The notes: generated from the sequence alone by a model not told the origin. Counted from the stretch's first letter, positions 33,526 to 44,479 are shown. The stretch: DNA of 64,000 nt from Clytia hemisphaerica (GCA_902728285.1 CACVBU010000917.1:1-64000), one strand, 5' to 3'. Made by a program: numbers and translations.

Positions 33526-34174
33526 GGAAAAAAAATACGCTGCACCGCCTGAAAAGAACGCTTTGAATAATGCCGAGGACAATATGAAAACAGTTTGGGA
33601 TAGAGAAGATTTACATGAGGATGAAAAAGTTAAAGTTTTCACTAAAGAACTTAACAACTTGAGAAGATATCGTGAGTCTCTGATGCATACAAAGGAACAA
33701 AAAGAACCTCTTTTTTGGAAAGACAGATGATGAAGCTAAGCAAACGAATATGGAGGAGCCTGTCAGGGAGAAGAAAAACCGCAAGATGGTCCCAGAAAAT
33801 AAAGAAAAGGCAAAAGCAGCGGAGATTGTCATACCGAAAGAAACAAGAATAGAAGATGTTCTGAATACTATTCCAAAGTCGATGAGAAAAGAAGCAAACC
33901 AAGTCCTTAGATTCATAAAATCTAATCCTGAAAGGTTAAATTGGAATCATAACAAAGAAGTGATTTACGAGGGAAGCGTTTTACATGGGTGACCAATATC
34001 GGTGATTTGCTACATGATATGCTAGGTAACAGAAAAAGAACCATCTCACCAGCTCAATTTAGAAATATTTTTTCAAAAGCGTTGGTTAACATTGACATGC
34101 CAAAGGAATGGATCAAGAATGTGAAGATGAGGGAGAGTGTTGAAATGCAAGACAAAGAGAACTATCAACTTTGA
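33526..34174 (+). pseudogene. Conserved Polinton ORF of unknown function, frameshifted
   Basis: The first frame carries TVWDREDLHEDEKVKVF. The second has IEDVLNTIPKSMRKEANQVL and SNPERLNWNHNKEVIYEG. The third has TNIGDLLHDMLGNRK and VNIDMPKEWIKN. This order matches an uncharacterised ORF commonly found beside Polinton integrase genes; its role is not known to me. The frame changes at about 33712-33725 and at 33988-33992, each explained by a one-base indel. The original start is unclear because the 19-bp minisatellite lies directly upstream. The integrase starts 80 bp after its end. Confidence 0.65.
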
Positions 34175-34255
34175 TTATTGAAAGCAGCCAAATTGATGGG
34201 ATTGATGATGATGAGCAAATGACTTCATTGTAATATATATATTTTTTAAATCATA

Positions 34256-35350
34256 ATGGTAAACGAAGAAAAGAAAAACAATATATTGAGTGAGTTGTAT
34301 CACTCTTTAAAATCACCTATGTCATATTCTTCTCCCTACAAACTATATAAAGCTGCTAGAGTTCGACTTCCTAACTTGAGATTAAAGGACGTTAAAGAAT
34401 GGTTGATGAAAGATCTAACATACACCCTACATCATCCCATCAGAACTCATTATAATACAAGAAGAGTCTTGGTGCATGAAATAGATGAACAATGGCAAGC
34501 GGATTTATGTGATATGCAAAAACTATCATAACAGAATAGAGGATATAAACACTTACTGGTTTGCATCGATATCCTATCAAAGTTTGCTTGGGTGCGACCA
34601 TTAAAATCCAAAAGCGGTCAAGATATATTGAATGCGTTGAGTGATATTTTCTCGAAAGGAAGAAAACCGAAAATTCTACAAACGGATAGAGGAACAGAGT
34701 TTTTGAATGCTAAAGTCCAGAAACTACTTAAGGATGAGGGGGTAAAGTTTTTCACAAGTTTCAGTGAACGTAAAGCATCCGTTGTTGAAAGATTCAATAG
34801 AACACTGAAAGGTTTGATGTTCAAATATTTCACAAAACACGAGACGAGAACATACTATGATGTCTTGCAAGAGTTAGTTGATCGTTATAATAATGGACAT
34901 CACAGATCTATAAAAAACACCCCATCAAAAGTAAATCAGAACAATGAACTGAAAATTTGGATGACTCTCTACTCGAAGAAGAAGAAAAGGAAGATCTCAA
35001 CAAAGCTGTACAATGTTGGAGATCATGTGAGAATAACTCTTGAGAGGGGTACCTTTCATAAAAGCTATTTAGAGGGATGGAGTGAAGAAATTTTCATCAT
35101 ATCACACAGACTTCCAGGTAATCCAGTCGTTTACAAAGTGAAGGATCAAGTAAACGAACCTATCGAAGGGATTTTTTATCAACAAGAATTACAGAGAGTT
35201 TACGAGCCTGACTCGTATAAGATTGAAAAGATCATCAAGAAGCAACGACAACCGAACGGCAGTTGGAAATATCTCGTCAAGTGGAAAGGATACCCTGAAA
35301 AGTTCAACAGCTTTGTGAATGAAACTGATTTGAAATCATTAAAGAAATGA
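34256..35350 (+). pseudogene. int: Polinton retroviral-type integrase with chromodomain (one nonsense codon)
   Basis: A DDE integrase of 364 codons with a single TAA at 34529-34531 (codon 92). Catalytic residues are visible as D83 (QADLCDM), D144 (TDRGTEFLN) and E178 (SVVERFNRTLKG). An SH3-like segment with YNVGDHVRI follows. A C-terminal chromodomain starts near KIEKIIKK and includes WKYLVKWKGYP. This enzyme would join the Polinton termini to target DNA. Apart from the stop the frame is clean, so the lesion is recent. Its TGA overlaps the next gene's ATG (ATGA at 35347-35350). Confidence 0.9.
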
Positions 35351-36197
35351 GTATTGATAAATTCTTCGTTGTTTTACCAAGCGATAGTTCCATGAACATT
35401 TACCCGGATAATAAACTTTCAAGCTATACAACCCATTTTCCGAGTGAGATTAATGTTGATCCAACAAGATGGGAAGTAGCCTTGCAAGAGGTAAATTTTC
35501 CTCATAGTTGGTATAACATTCGTAAATAAAAGGACATAATGTAATATACAAACGTTACTATAATCTCCAAGAGAAAGAGAAAGATGAGTTGATATAGAAC
35601 AGTTTAGTGCTCAAGAAAAACTCGAATTTCATCATAACAAAAGTTACCAAACATATTGAAATACCATGTGGACACTATGAAAATATTGAAGATTTGATTA
35701 AGGTGTTGAGTGAAAATGAAATTGGTGATCCGAGGCCTCTACATTATAAATTCGATAGAGTTTCAAGAAAAACACAAATCAAAATGATGATTGATTGCGG
35801 AATTTTCATGAACAATTCTGATATCGCAAGAGTTTTGGGATTTAAATCAGACATGGAGGAATTCTCTACCAAAGGTAGTATGCTGAAGCTGGAGACGTCA
35901 GTTGCTGACATGAACCGCTCAATGGATAACATATATCTTTATTCAGATATCATTGAAAATCAGCAAGTTGGTGATTTCAAGGTTCCTTTACTGAAAATCA
36001 TCCCAATTAAGACGAAATTCGGCGAATTGAATTGGATTCATTATGATAAACCACATTATCTAAAGTTGAGTAGGGAAAACATTGGTAATATTACAATCAA
36101 TATAAGGAATGCAATTGGAGGTTATGTCTCATTTGAATTTGGGAAGGTGATCGTAACGTTGGTCTTTAGAAGAATCACTTCAAGATTTTATCAATAA
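35347..36197 (+). pseudogene. Polinton minor capsid (penton-like) protein, broken
   Basis: The N-terminus reads FFVVLPSDSSMNIYPDN and EVALQEVNFPHSWYN, the typical opening of Polinton minor capsid proteins. TAA at 35527-35529 is followed by a frame change in an A-rich tract and by a TAG at 35595-35597. The rest (35607-36197) is open, with IEIPCGHYENIEDLIKVL and NIRNAIGGYVSFEFGK. It is predicted to form the pentameric vertex capsomer. The start overlaps the integrase stop, and the TAA overlaps the next ATG (TAATG). At least two lesions make this copy inactive. Confidence 0.8.
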
Positions 36198-36550
36198 TGT
36201 CTCAGATCGGATATGGATTACCTGCATTTAGAGGGGTTGTCATGCAACGTGGTTGTGGGTTGGGTGGATTATTCAGAGGATTGATGAGAGCCGTGAAGCC
36301 GCATATCAAATCTGGTCTTAAACAAGTCGGTAAAAAAGCGATGAAAGCTGGAATGGAAGTTATTTCAGATGTCAGTCAAGGTCAAAACTTTAAACAATCA
36401 TTGAAAAGGAGAGAAAAGCAAAATACTGAGGAATTACTTCTTCAACCCTTTAAAAAAAGAAAGACCAGCAAACCAAAGCCCATTCGCAAACCAGCAAGCA
36501 GAGGGAAAGGACGAAGAGGTAGACCAACAAAACCATTCGGAATCTTGTAA
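36197..36550 (+). CDS. Basic pVI/core-like virion protein
   Basis: 117 codons, open. The N-terminal part is glycine-rich with an amphipathic-looking segment (RGCGLGGLFRGLMRAVKP). The middle has GLKQVGKKAMKAG, and the C-terminus is strongly basic (KKRKTSKPKPIRKPASRG, ending GRRGRPTKPFGIL). Small basic proteins of this kind lie between the minor and major capsid genes in Polintons and adintoviruses, and are compared with adenovirus pVI or core protein X. Membrane-active or DNA-condensing function is inferred from the family. It starts one base inside the preceding stop and ends six bases before the major capsid ATG. Confidence 0.75.
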   Translation: MSQIGYGLPAFRGVVMQRGCGLGGLFRGLMRAVKPHIKSGLKQVGKKAMKAGMEVISDVSQGQNFKQSLKRREKQNTEELLLQPFKKRKTSKPKPIRKPASRGKGRRGRPTKPFGIL

Positions 36551-36556
36551 AGAAAC

Positions 36557-37728
36557 ATGGAATCTAAAGACAAAAGTCATATCGAATGTGCTCTCTCTGA
36601 CACAGATCTATTTACTCCAGCTTTTGTTCAATCCGACATTCAAAGTGGTACATTTGAGGAGATTTACCCTATTACTAAGCTTGAAGATAATGGACCATTG
36701 GAATTTTCTATCAAGAATGCAACTGATATGTTTATTGACTTTGCAAACACCTATCTCAGGATAAAAGTGCGATTGTTGAAGGGAGATGGAACACTTCATG
36801 CTGTAACGGATAAAGCATCCTTTGTCAATTATCCTATCGCATCATTGTTTAGTCAATTAGATGTTTATTTAGGAGGTACCTTAGTCAGCTCATCAAACAA
36901 TACCTACGCATATCGATCAATCATTGAAACTTTATTGAACTATGGACCAGATGCTAAGGAATCTCAATTTGAAATGGGATTGTTCAGCAAAGACACTGCA
37001 GGAGAATTAGATGAAACTGATCCAGCTAAAGATAATGAGGGGTTAAAGACAAGAGCTTCATACACAAATGAAAGTAAAACTATAGAGCTGATTGGGAGAC
37101 TGCATACTGATTTATGTAACCAAGGGAGATTACTTTTGAATGGGTTACCACTTCGATTAGTGTTCCATAGAAACAATGATCAATTCAGCATAATGGCTAC
37201 TGCAAGCAACATTTAGAAAAGAATGTTGCATCTTACCCTATAAACAGAGTGCTGGTGAAAACCCATAGTATTGCTGCTGGATTAACAAGTTTGAACTGGG
37301 ATAATTTAATCCTTGGTCAATTACCAAACAGAATTTTTCTTGGAATGATTGATAACGACTCTTATACTGGAAATTATAAGAAGAACCCTTTTAATTTCAA
37401 ACATTTTGATGTGAGAGATGTAGCTGTATATGTTAATGGAAAGACTCTATCGCATCCTATGAAACTGAATTTTACAGATTGGGAATACTTGGAAGGATAC
37501 AGAAGCTTATTTACCGCAACTGGAAAGATTAATCGTGATGAGGGGATGGGTATAAGTAGAAGAGATTACCCTAACGGTTACAGTCTTTTCGGATTCGACC
37601 TATCAGCTGCTCTATGAAACGGACCACATCAAGAACCTACACAAGAAGGTAGTTTGAGAATTACCTTAGAATTCGCAAGGGCTTTACCAAATACCATTTC
37701 AGTTATAGTTTATGCTGAATTTGATTAA
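36557..37728 (+). pseudogene. mcp: Polinton double-jelly-roll major capsid protein, broken
   Basis: The first part (36557-37216) has FEEIYPITKLEDNGPLEF, FIDFANTYLRIK and SLFSQLDVYLGGTLVSSS, hallmarks of Polinton major capsid proteins. A TAG at 37214-37216 and a frame change follow. By comparison with the family, several dozen residues appear to be missing between the two readable parts. The second part (37249-37617 and on) has ILGQLPNRIFLGMIDND, NPFNFKHFDVRDV and DYPNGYSLFGFDL. A TGA at 37615-37617 precedes a short C-terminal tail ending at 37728 with VIVYAEFD. It would form the hexameric capsomers. Confidence in identity is high. Confidence 0.88.
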
Positions 37729-37764
37729 AGTCAATAAGATCCGAAACGTTTTGAAAGTCTTTTA

Positions 37765-38199
37765 ATGGATACATCTCAATTGTTATGTGCTTTGAATAAC
37801 GACCCTCAAATGGATGAATATGAGAAAAGAGTCCTTGCTAAAGACGAGTTTATGAGAGCAAGGCTTTCTAAGAAAGGAATTTACATTTGCAACGAAGAAC
37901 CTTCAACAAAAAGCGGTAGTCATTGGATGTTAATCGTAACAAAACCAAAGGAGACATATTTTATTGATTCTTTTGGAAAAACCCCAGGCTACTATGGATT
38001 ACTCGCTAAACTGAAAAGATTAAAGAATAAAATTTTTTCATTGGAATATGCAATACAAGACTCGTTATCTACCCTATGTGGAGAATATTGTTTATTTTAT
38101 GCTTATCATATATGTAGAGATTTCCCCTTAGACTTTGTAAATAGTTTTTTCACAAACGATTATGTTCGAAATGATCAAAATGTAAAAGAATTTATATGA
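37765..38199 (+). CDS. pro: Adenovirus-type (C5) maturation cysteine protease
   Basis: 144 codons, open, somewhat shorter than usual. Catalytic residues are visible: H53 (GSHWMLIV), D68 (YFIDSFG), Q98 and C105 (AIQDSLSTLCGEYC). The seven-residue spacing of Gln and Cys is as in adenain. In viruses with this capsid type the enzyme cleaves virion precursors. It is the last + strand gene of the set, 36 bp after the capsid stop. The N-terminal region before residue 40 appears shortened, so activity is uncertain although the active site is complete. Confidence 0.87.
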   Translation: MDTSQLLCALNNDPQMDEYEKRVLAKDEFMRARLSKKGIYICNEEPSTKSGSHWMLIVTKPKETYFIDSFGKTPGYYGLLAKLKRLKNKIFSLEYAIQDSLSTLCGEYCLFYAYHICRDFPLDFVNSFFTNDYVRNDQNVKEFI

Positions 38200-38748
38200 A
38201 GTTTCCAGGACATGAACGTATTAGCACTAATATTTTTTGGTTTGCTCAGAATAAAAGATTGTAACACAATAAAAAAAAGTGTTGTTAATTAATTTCTCAG
38301 AAAAAATCATCTTTCGAATTAGTACTAGTAATCGTTAATTGCACGACAAAACATACGATTCCGAGGTAATCGTCAGTAAATCATAGCTTTTTTAGAAAAA
38401 GGGAAATTTTTTGACATTCGAATTGCAAATGCAACTTATGTACACAAAGCGAATTTTTAAAGTATGAGGACTAAATTCATAAAAAAGCATGATCCTTTTT
38501 ATATTTTTTTTTTTGGACTCGAACTTATAATTAAAGAAAAAAGCGAAAAATGTAATTCAATTTCAACCCGGTGGGTCTTCTTCAATAAAAACACTGTAAT
38601 ATAACTACAACATCAAAAAAAAGATAATTTAAGGTTACGATTGCATATAAAAACGATTTCAAATCATATAATTCAACAATTCTAGATATCAAAAATAAAA
38701 AAAATAATCATGAAAATTCAACACTTTGTCTATAAAAAATAGGTGAGA
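38200..38748. other. Convergent intergenic region with polyadenylation signals
   Basis: This lies between the protease (+) and tyrosine recombinase (-) 3' ends. AATAAA words at about 38250 and 38268 suit the + strand transcript. No ORF or repeat shared with the flanks was seen. Confidence 0.55.
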
Positions 38749-40637
38749 TCAGTCAGAATCTTCTGAATCGCTAATAATAGCTAATCTTCTTCGGCGTTTG
38801 ACTTTCTGCTTGACTTCATCATTCTGATTAATATTTACAGTGCAATTTTGATAAAAGTTATTCCCATAACTACACGATGGATAGTTTTGTGTTGGAGGTA
38901 TTGGTATACCAAAAGAGAAGCTACTTTGCATTGATTGAACACCCAACCCAAATAACTGATTGTTGGGGAAAACATTAGGAGGAGCAAACTGTGAAATTTG
39001 AGGAACGGTTGAGATTTTTGAGTCGATTTGGTTACCTTGGTTGGTTTTTGTATTTTCGGGACGTTTGCCTGAAATGACTGATGACATCTGGTACATTTCT
39101 TCCTCGTTACCTGAATCATACGGGTCCAAACCTGCTTCTGAAGCATGACCAGTTATATTTTTGATCTCTGATTTGGGAATTCCGGCTCCTTTCATTCTGC
39201 TAACTCCGGTTTTACGTAATGAATGGTTTGTAAACTTCTTTTTCTTGGCAGTAACAGCGAGCGTAGAATTTTCCTTCATCCTTTTAACCATATTATCAAT
39301 AGTGTTCACTCCCATTTTTGTTTGCTTGTACCAAATATTAGATTTAGGGTTCTCTATAACTGCGAGGTAAAATGGTCCTGACTCACGCATGTGGAATGGG
39401 CGGTGCGAAATATACTTCTCAAAGAAAACGACTGGGCTGTCATATTCCTTAGTTTCGTACATTTTTGGTTGTATAATCCTAGGTTTAAAGTTGAGTCCTT
39501 GATTATTTGTTTTGGTCAAGCCCTCTTTGAAAGCAACAAACTTTCGTCCTTTAGAGTCTGTTTCAATAATAAAGTCCTCAACCTTTAACGAATAATGCTC
39601 AGATCTACCTCTCATTCCAAAATGCATGCAGTTATTCCACCAAACCGTCTGGACCAAGGCTCTTGGTGATGACCCTCCAAGTTGTTGACAATCCCAGAGT
39701 TCTTGCTCCTCAGATTGATTCAAACTCCTGGCTCTGTTTGGGAGTTTTCCTTTACCGTTTTGCCCGAGAATTCTAGCTTTTCCTTCTAAAACCTTCTTTG
39801 ATGACCTGAACGCATCGTCACGAAGGATTGACTTCTTGTATTCATTGTCCTTGAGGTACCTGAATAAAAATGAAAATTTTTAAAAGTCATCTTTCATCTT
39901 GTTTCTTATAAAAAAAAGGCACTCCCAAAACATTTAACCCTAAGTCTGTTAATTCAATTTCACTTCCAAAAACAAAACCTCCATTAAAAAGTATAATATG
40001 AAAGTCTGTATTCTGCTTACCTATCAAGGGCCGAAATCATAACTTTCAAGCAGCCTGGCTCATACTCATCACCATCAGTTTTCTTCATTTCAGTATAAAA
40101 TCTTTCTAAGATTTTGTTAAGCTCCTCTGGATCGAATTCAAAGATCTTCTTGGTAATTCCTCTGCTTTCGGACCAAGATTCGAAAACGTTTACCCAAGTG
40201 TTTCTTGACTTTGAGGTATTTTTACTAGAGCTTGTTGTCTTTTCGTAAGGTTCAAAGTTCATTACCTCAATACTATCTTTGAATTCGTCAACCAATTCGT
40301 ATAGAGCGTAGATCTGCAGATTTGTCAGGAATTTACATTGAGCCATCACTTCATTCATATCTGTTTCATCCAATAGCTTAAGAATGGCTAAGAGTACCTT
40401 CTTGATATTATCGACGCCTTTGATACCAAATCTTCGTAGTCCCTCTGGTGAATCCGGGTAGAAAGACCTGATGACCAGGGTATCTGCTGGGTCTTCATCT
40501 CTTGCATACACCACTTTGTGACTGCTGAGACTCATCGCATCTTTTTTCTCTGATATTTTTCGGTCTTTGTTAGGTGTGGAGGTGATCATCTTCTTTGTGT
40601 ATCCGTAGTCTTGGATGTCAGCTTGCTTTCTCTTCAT
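38749..40637 (-). CDS. Crypton-type tyrosine recombinase, two exons, intact
   Basis: Exon 1 is 40021-40637 and exon 2 is 38749-39859. The 161-bp intron has GTAAGC and TTCAG ends, and the split codon keeps frame, giving 575 residues. Residues about 140-240 form the helical core-binding region (WVNVFESWSESRGITKK; LEGKARILGQNGKGKLPNRA). The catalytic part has GMRGRSEHYSL (R289 or R291), NHSLRKTG (H418, R421), ITGHASE (H444) and DPYDS (Y453), so the R-HxxR-H-Y set is complete. The arrangement is that of the DUF3504/KIAA1958-like Crypton recombinases. It lies inside the Polinton TIRs on the opposite strand to the integrase. Whether it is Polinton cargo or a separate Crypton insertion is open. Confidence 0.87.
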
Positions 40638-41279
40638 GATTAATGTTGGTTGGTTTCAGAATGTTCATGATGTTCTTTTTAAAATTTCAGGGTTTTTATA
40701 AGTAATACTCATGAAAAGCTTTTGTTTCTTTCAAATATTTTTTAAAACAGATAATTACTCTAAAAAGTTATAAAACTTTTCTTAAATTTATATTGTTAAG
40801 TTTTTTTTTTTTTTTCAAAAGTTTTAATTTTTATTAATAATATTGCTTCTTTAATCTTAATTTTTCATTTTTAAAACAGTTAATTGTCTTCTTTAATGTC
40901 TTATTTGCCTCTAGAGGTTTCAACAGTTTTTTAGTTTATTATTACTTTTTTTTAAAGCAGTTAATTGACTTCTTTGATTTCTTAATTGTCTCGAGAGGTT
41001 GGCATAAGTTCTTTATTTTTTTAAGTGTTTCATTCAAGAAAAGAAAAACTATGAAATGAATAGATCAGCTTTTACCACAGATACAATTTTTTTTCCTCCG
41101 CGCGACTCGTTCGTTCGCTTCCCTCCACGCTGCGCGCTCCGGTCGCTCATGTCACTCCTCGCTCTATGGAAAAGAAATTGACATACAAAAGCTAATTAAT
41201 TTCTAATTATTTAGGTTCCTAAATCTTAATTTATCATTTTATAACAGTTAATTGCCTCTAGAGGTTTCAAAAGTTCTTT
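40638..41279. other. Polinton right subterminal region
   Basis: AT-rich, with three rough copies of TTAATTG..CTCTAGAGGTTT.. AAGTTCTTTA (about 40880, 40955 and 41245) and a short G+C-rich patch at 41097-41160. No gene is seen. The subterminal repeats may once have been part of a longer TIR. Confidence 0.55.
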
Positions 41280-41360
41280 AATACTTAATTAGCTTTTTAA
41301 TATATATAATTAGTTTTTAAAAAACTTAACCTGTCCTGGAACCGGCCCTTCTAATCTACT
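41280..41360 (-). repeat. Polinton right terminal inverted repeat
   Basis: Reverse complement of 19244-19324 with one mismatch; it ends CTTCTAATCTACT and is followed by AACGT. Confidence 0.93.
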
Positions 41361-42030
41361 AACGTAATTTGAATTTCCGTCATCGTTTGCGATTAAAAGA
41401 AGATTGACGCTAATCGAGCATTATATATTTCGGTGACTCTCAGCGGAAAAAACTCATCCTCCTCGAATCCAATGAGATTTATAGAGACATCGTTTTGTTT
41501 CTCGAATTTGCTGATGTCTTTTATGGAAACTGGATATTTGATTCCTCTCATATCTCTCGAGTCTCTTCATAGATAAAACATTGTAATGCAGACCAAAAAT
41601 TTTTTTTAAGAAAACAAAAACATGAAAAGAAAATGAATAATAGAAAAGAATTCTCGATCCCAAAGTCAATCTCTTGACCCATATCCACTTTTCCAATATC
41701 GTCAACTTTCTTATCCATTTCATTGAAGAAGTTCTCAATAAAGTCCAGCTCTTTCAGCTCAATTTTAGCCAAATCGCCAAAGTGCATCTCCATATTCCCA
41801 TTGAAATTGGATAAATCGATGTTTGGTTCTGAGGATGGAATATTAGCTAGCAGCAGCAGGTGGTTGATGAGGAACATCATCAACTATCTCATCCAAAAGT
41901 TCCATCAACATATCATTTCGAAATTGTTGATGGTTGTTCTCTTGGACAGGGAGAGGATCGAAATTTTGATTTACATCTAGATACGGTGGAACAACCATCT
42001 CTTGGTTACCATAAACTACATTAAAAAGAA
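41361..42030 (-). pseudogene. Old PolB 5' exons, right half (split by the Polinton)
   Basis: From right to left: the acidic exon with FDPLPVQ, NDMLMELLDEI and LAKIELKELDFIENFF (about 41650-42020), then a shortened exon with RGIKYPVSIKDISKFEKQ, FEEDEFFPLRVTE and LLIANDDGN, ending at the Polinton insertion. The homologous segments of the younger PolB (ISKFEKQN, FFPLRVTE, HVNLLLIG) lie at 30960-31250. The C2HC-finger part between the two exons is deleted. Together with 18320-19243 this is one old PolB gene interrupted by the Polinton. Confidence 0.75.
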
Positions 42031-42599
42031 AAAAGAAAATCTAATAAGTATCATTTTGTTTAAATCAAATAACTCAACTCAGATTAAAAAAAAATAATAA
42101 TAATAAAAAATCTTGTAGTTTTGAAGAAAAAAATATTTACAATAATATAAACATGGTCAGCCTTTTAAAATTGTATATTAGAAATCATAGCTGGAAATGA
42201 AGACAACCCCGGAATGTCGATGTCGATTAATATCGATTGTGCAAGAAGAAAAAGACAAGCAAGGTTAAAAAGCTACTTGCGAAATAGCCAAACTTACGGT
42301 AATATAATGTCAATTAGATCTAATAATAAAGTAGGTAATATACTGGTAATACTTTATAGCAGTCAATTTACAATAAGTAGTTCTTTTTCTACCCTCGCTT
42401 TGGTGCCGTTTTGGTCGCTTTGGCTGCGCTTTTTGTTCGAAGTTGTCTTTGTGCACTTGTCGTCTCGATGATCGTGATCTAAAGATTGATTTTACAAACA
42501 TTAAATTTAAGAACTGACCGTTTTACGAAAATAGCATACTCTTCCTCATATTTTGTAATATAATTCATAATTTATTAAAGATAGAAGCGGAAATAGCTT

Positions 42600-43084
42600 T
42601 CAAACAAAGCAAAAAACTGTTCCTTTGTAGACGTTATCGTGAACAAAGCTCAACAAATCCTTAGGTGACAATAATGCAGTACCTTCTTTTTCTAGTGTTT
42701 GTTCTTTCTGTTGGAGAGATTCTAGGTATTTCATCTTTTTAGATTTTTCGGTTTCCTGCTGACTTTCCTCAGGCTGCTTCATCAATAGTGTCAAAGGCCA
42801 ATTTACAATCGGCTTCAGCTCAAATCGACCAAATTCCTCCCATTTGCTCTTCTTTGATCGAAGTGACTTGTAAAATGTGCCCATTCCTCCAACTGATTCG
42901 TCTCAACTGCACTTTTGAAGTTTTCATTTGTCACTTCTTTGAAGATTTTGTCTAGGTCTATCTTTTTGAAATCTGGTATTTTGAATACAGGCTCCTGTAA
43001 CCAAACAATCTCGTGGTCAAGTAAATGGCCACCACCATCGGGGATAATCCATTCATGATCGGTTGACCACAGGCGGTATGACAT
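42600..43084 (-). pseudogene. ORF-X family, copy 2
   Basis: The - strand contains SYRLWSTDHEWIIPDGGGH, FKKIDLDKIFKEVTNENF and NQLEEWAHF. In an overlapping second frame it has SKWEEFGRFELKPIVNWP, a Glu/Lys-rich run, and FVHDNVYKGTVFCFV. One frame change separates the two halves at about 42860-42890. The same change is present in the copy at 56640-57290, so it may be ancient or mark a programmed or spliced junction. The function is unknown. The 5' end is cut at 43084 where R1 sequence begins. Confidence 0.45.
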
Positions 43085-44020
43085 ATCAAAACTTTTACAA
43101 TATCGAATATTTTACTTTTTTGATCATTTATCAATCATCTTCCTCATGTTTCGTTGTATTTTGTCATTTTTGCGTAACTTTCAGTGCAATTATTATGAAT
43201 ATTTGAAAATGCGCGACACACAGGGGATGCGGGCGTACAGTGGGACAAAATGTCGATTTGCGTACGTGCATTCTGGACACGTGACAACTATGCAGTGCAC
43301 CCGAGTTTCAGTCCAATATTTTACCCCAATTAAAAAAAATCCTACCGGGTCTGTGAGAAAGGGGTGTTTATTTCTTTAATGTATTGAATTTAAGAAAGAA
43401 AACATATTTTGAACGAATAAAACGATTTTAATACCCGTGAAAACAAGTTAGCAAGTTCATAAATGATTTAAAAGATTAAATATTTATCAATGTAATCGGA
43501 GTAAAGTTTTGGAGGAATATTGGGAAGAGCTCCTGTAAAGTACACAGTGTTTGTCAGTAAAGGTTTAACCTTCACACTTGGCTTTTGGTGTGTAATCGCA
43601 GTAAGTTAGTAGGTTATTTTAATTATTTTCTCATAATGATGTTGTAATCATGTAATTAGTTGTAATTAAACAACTTTATTTTTCCAATTACATTTAATTT
43701 ACACTAGAGAGCAAGACAATTATTTTCATTATTCATATATAAATGCAAAGTTACACATTATGATTTAAATCTCATTTTATCCTTAAACTTAGTATGTCAC
43801 ATTCAGTATATACTTCGTGCAGAAAGGTTGACAGCTGAAAATCGCGTTTTTTTTTTAAATACTTTTTTAAGTCATTTTGAAAATTATATTTGAAACATAA
43901 AAAGTCATCAGATGTGTAAGCAAAAATCAAAATATAATTTAAAAAAATGTGTGTTGTGTTTCATTATGATTTTGAATTTTTTATATGGTGAAACATTTTT
44001 TTAATGTTTTTTATAAAATG
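43085..44020. repeat. Repeat block R1, copy 3
   Basis: Joins ORF-X directly and lacks the first 300 bp of copy 1. The G+C-richer core lies at about 43210-43345. Confidence 0.7.
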
Positions 44021-44479
44021 AACGATGTTAATCACTTCAGTGTTGAAAATCGCTTTTTACTCTTGTTAAGGTTATTTTTCTCCTAGTTATTTATTTCATG
44101 TTTATTAATAACGAGTTTTCTAAAATGAACGATGTTAATCACTTCAGTGTTGAAAATCGTTAGCTATCTTTTTTCGTAGATCTATTTTGAATAATTATAT
44201 ATTATTTTGAGGTTTTTTATGTTTGATTACACATCATTTGTATGATGATCATTTTAAAACAGTTTAAAATTATTTTTTTAAATAGGAACGATGTTAATCA
44301 CTTCAGTGTTGAAAATCGTTGGTTATCTTTTTTGTCAAATATTATTTTGAAGATGATTCATTCTTTTGAGGGTTTTTTATGTTTAATTACATATCTTTTC
44401 AATGGTGATCATTTTAAAACAGTTAAATCTTATTTAAAATAAAGGAACGATGTTAATCACTTCAGTGTTGAAAATCGTT
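44021..44479. repeat. Palindromic-core array E (4 copies)
   Basis: Cores lie at about 44021 (ends ATCGC), 44128, 44287 and 44446, with leaders matching arrays A and C. R3 follows at about 44515. Confidence 0.85.

Larger units (their letters stand above)
19244..41360. mobile_element. Polinton/Maverick, 22.1 kb, with nested Helentron
   Basis: The element is bounded by 81-bp inverted repeats with AGT/ACT ends and flanked by AACGT direct repeats. + strand genes: unknown ORF, integrase, minor capsid, pVI-like, major capsid, protease. - strand genes: PolB and tyrosine recombinase. No A32/FtsK-type packaging ATPase is visible. The left terminus abuts a truncated PolB exon. The copy is decayed but its order is readable. 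Confidence 0.93.

Noticed and set aside
36608-37176. - strand frames within the capsid gene
   Set aside because: Shadows of the major capsid coding sequence.
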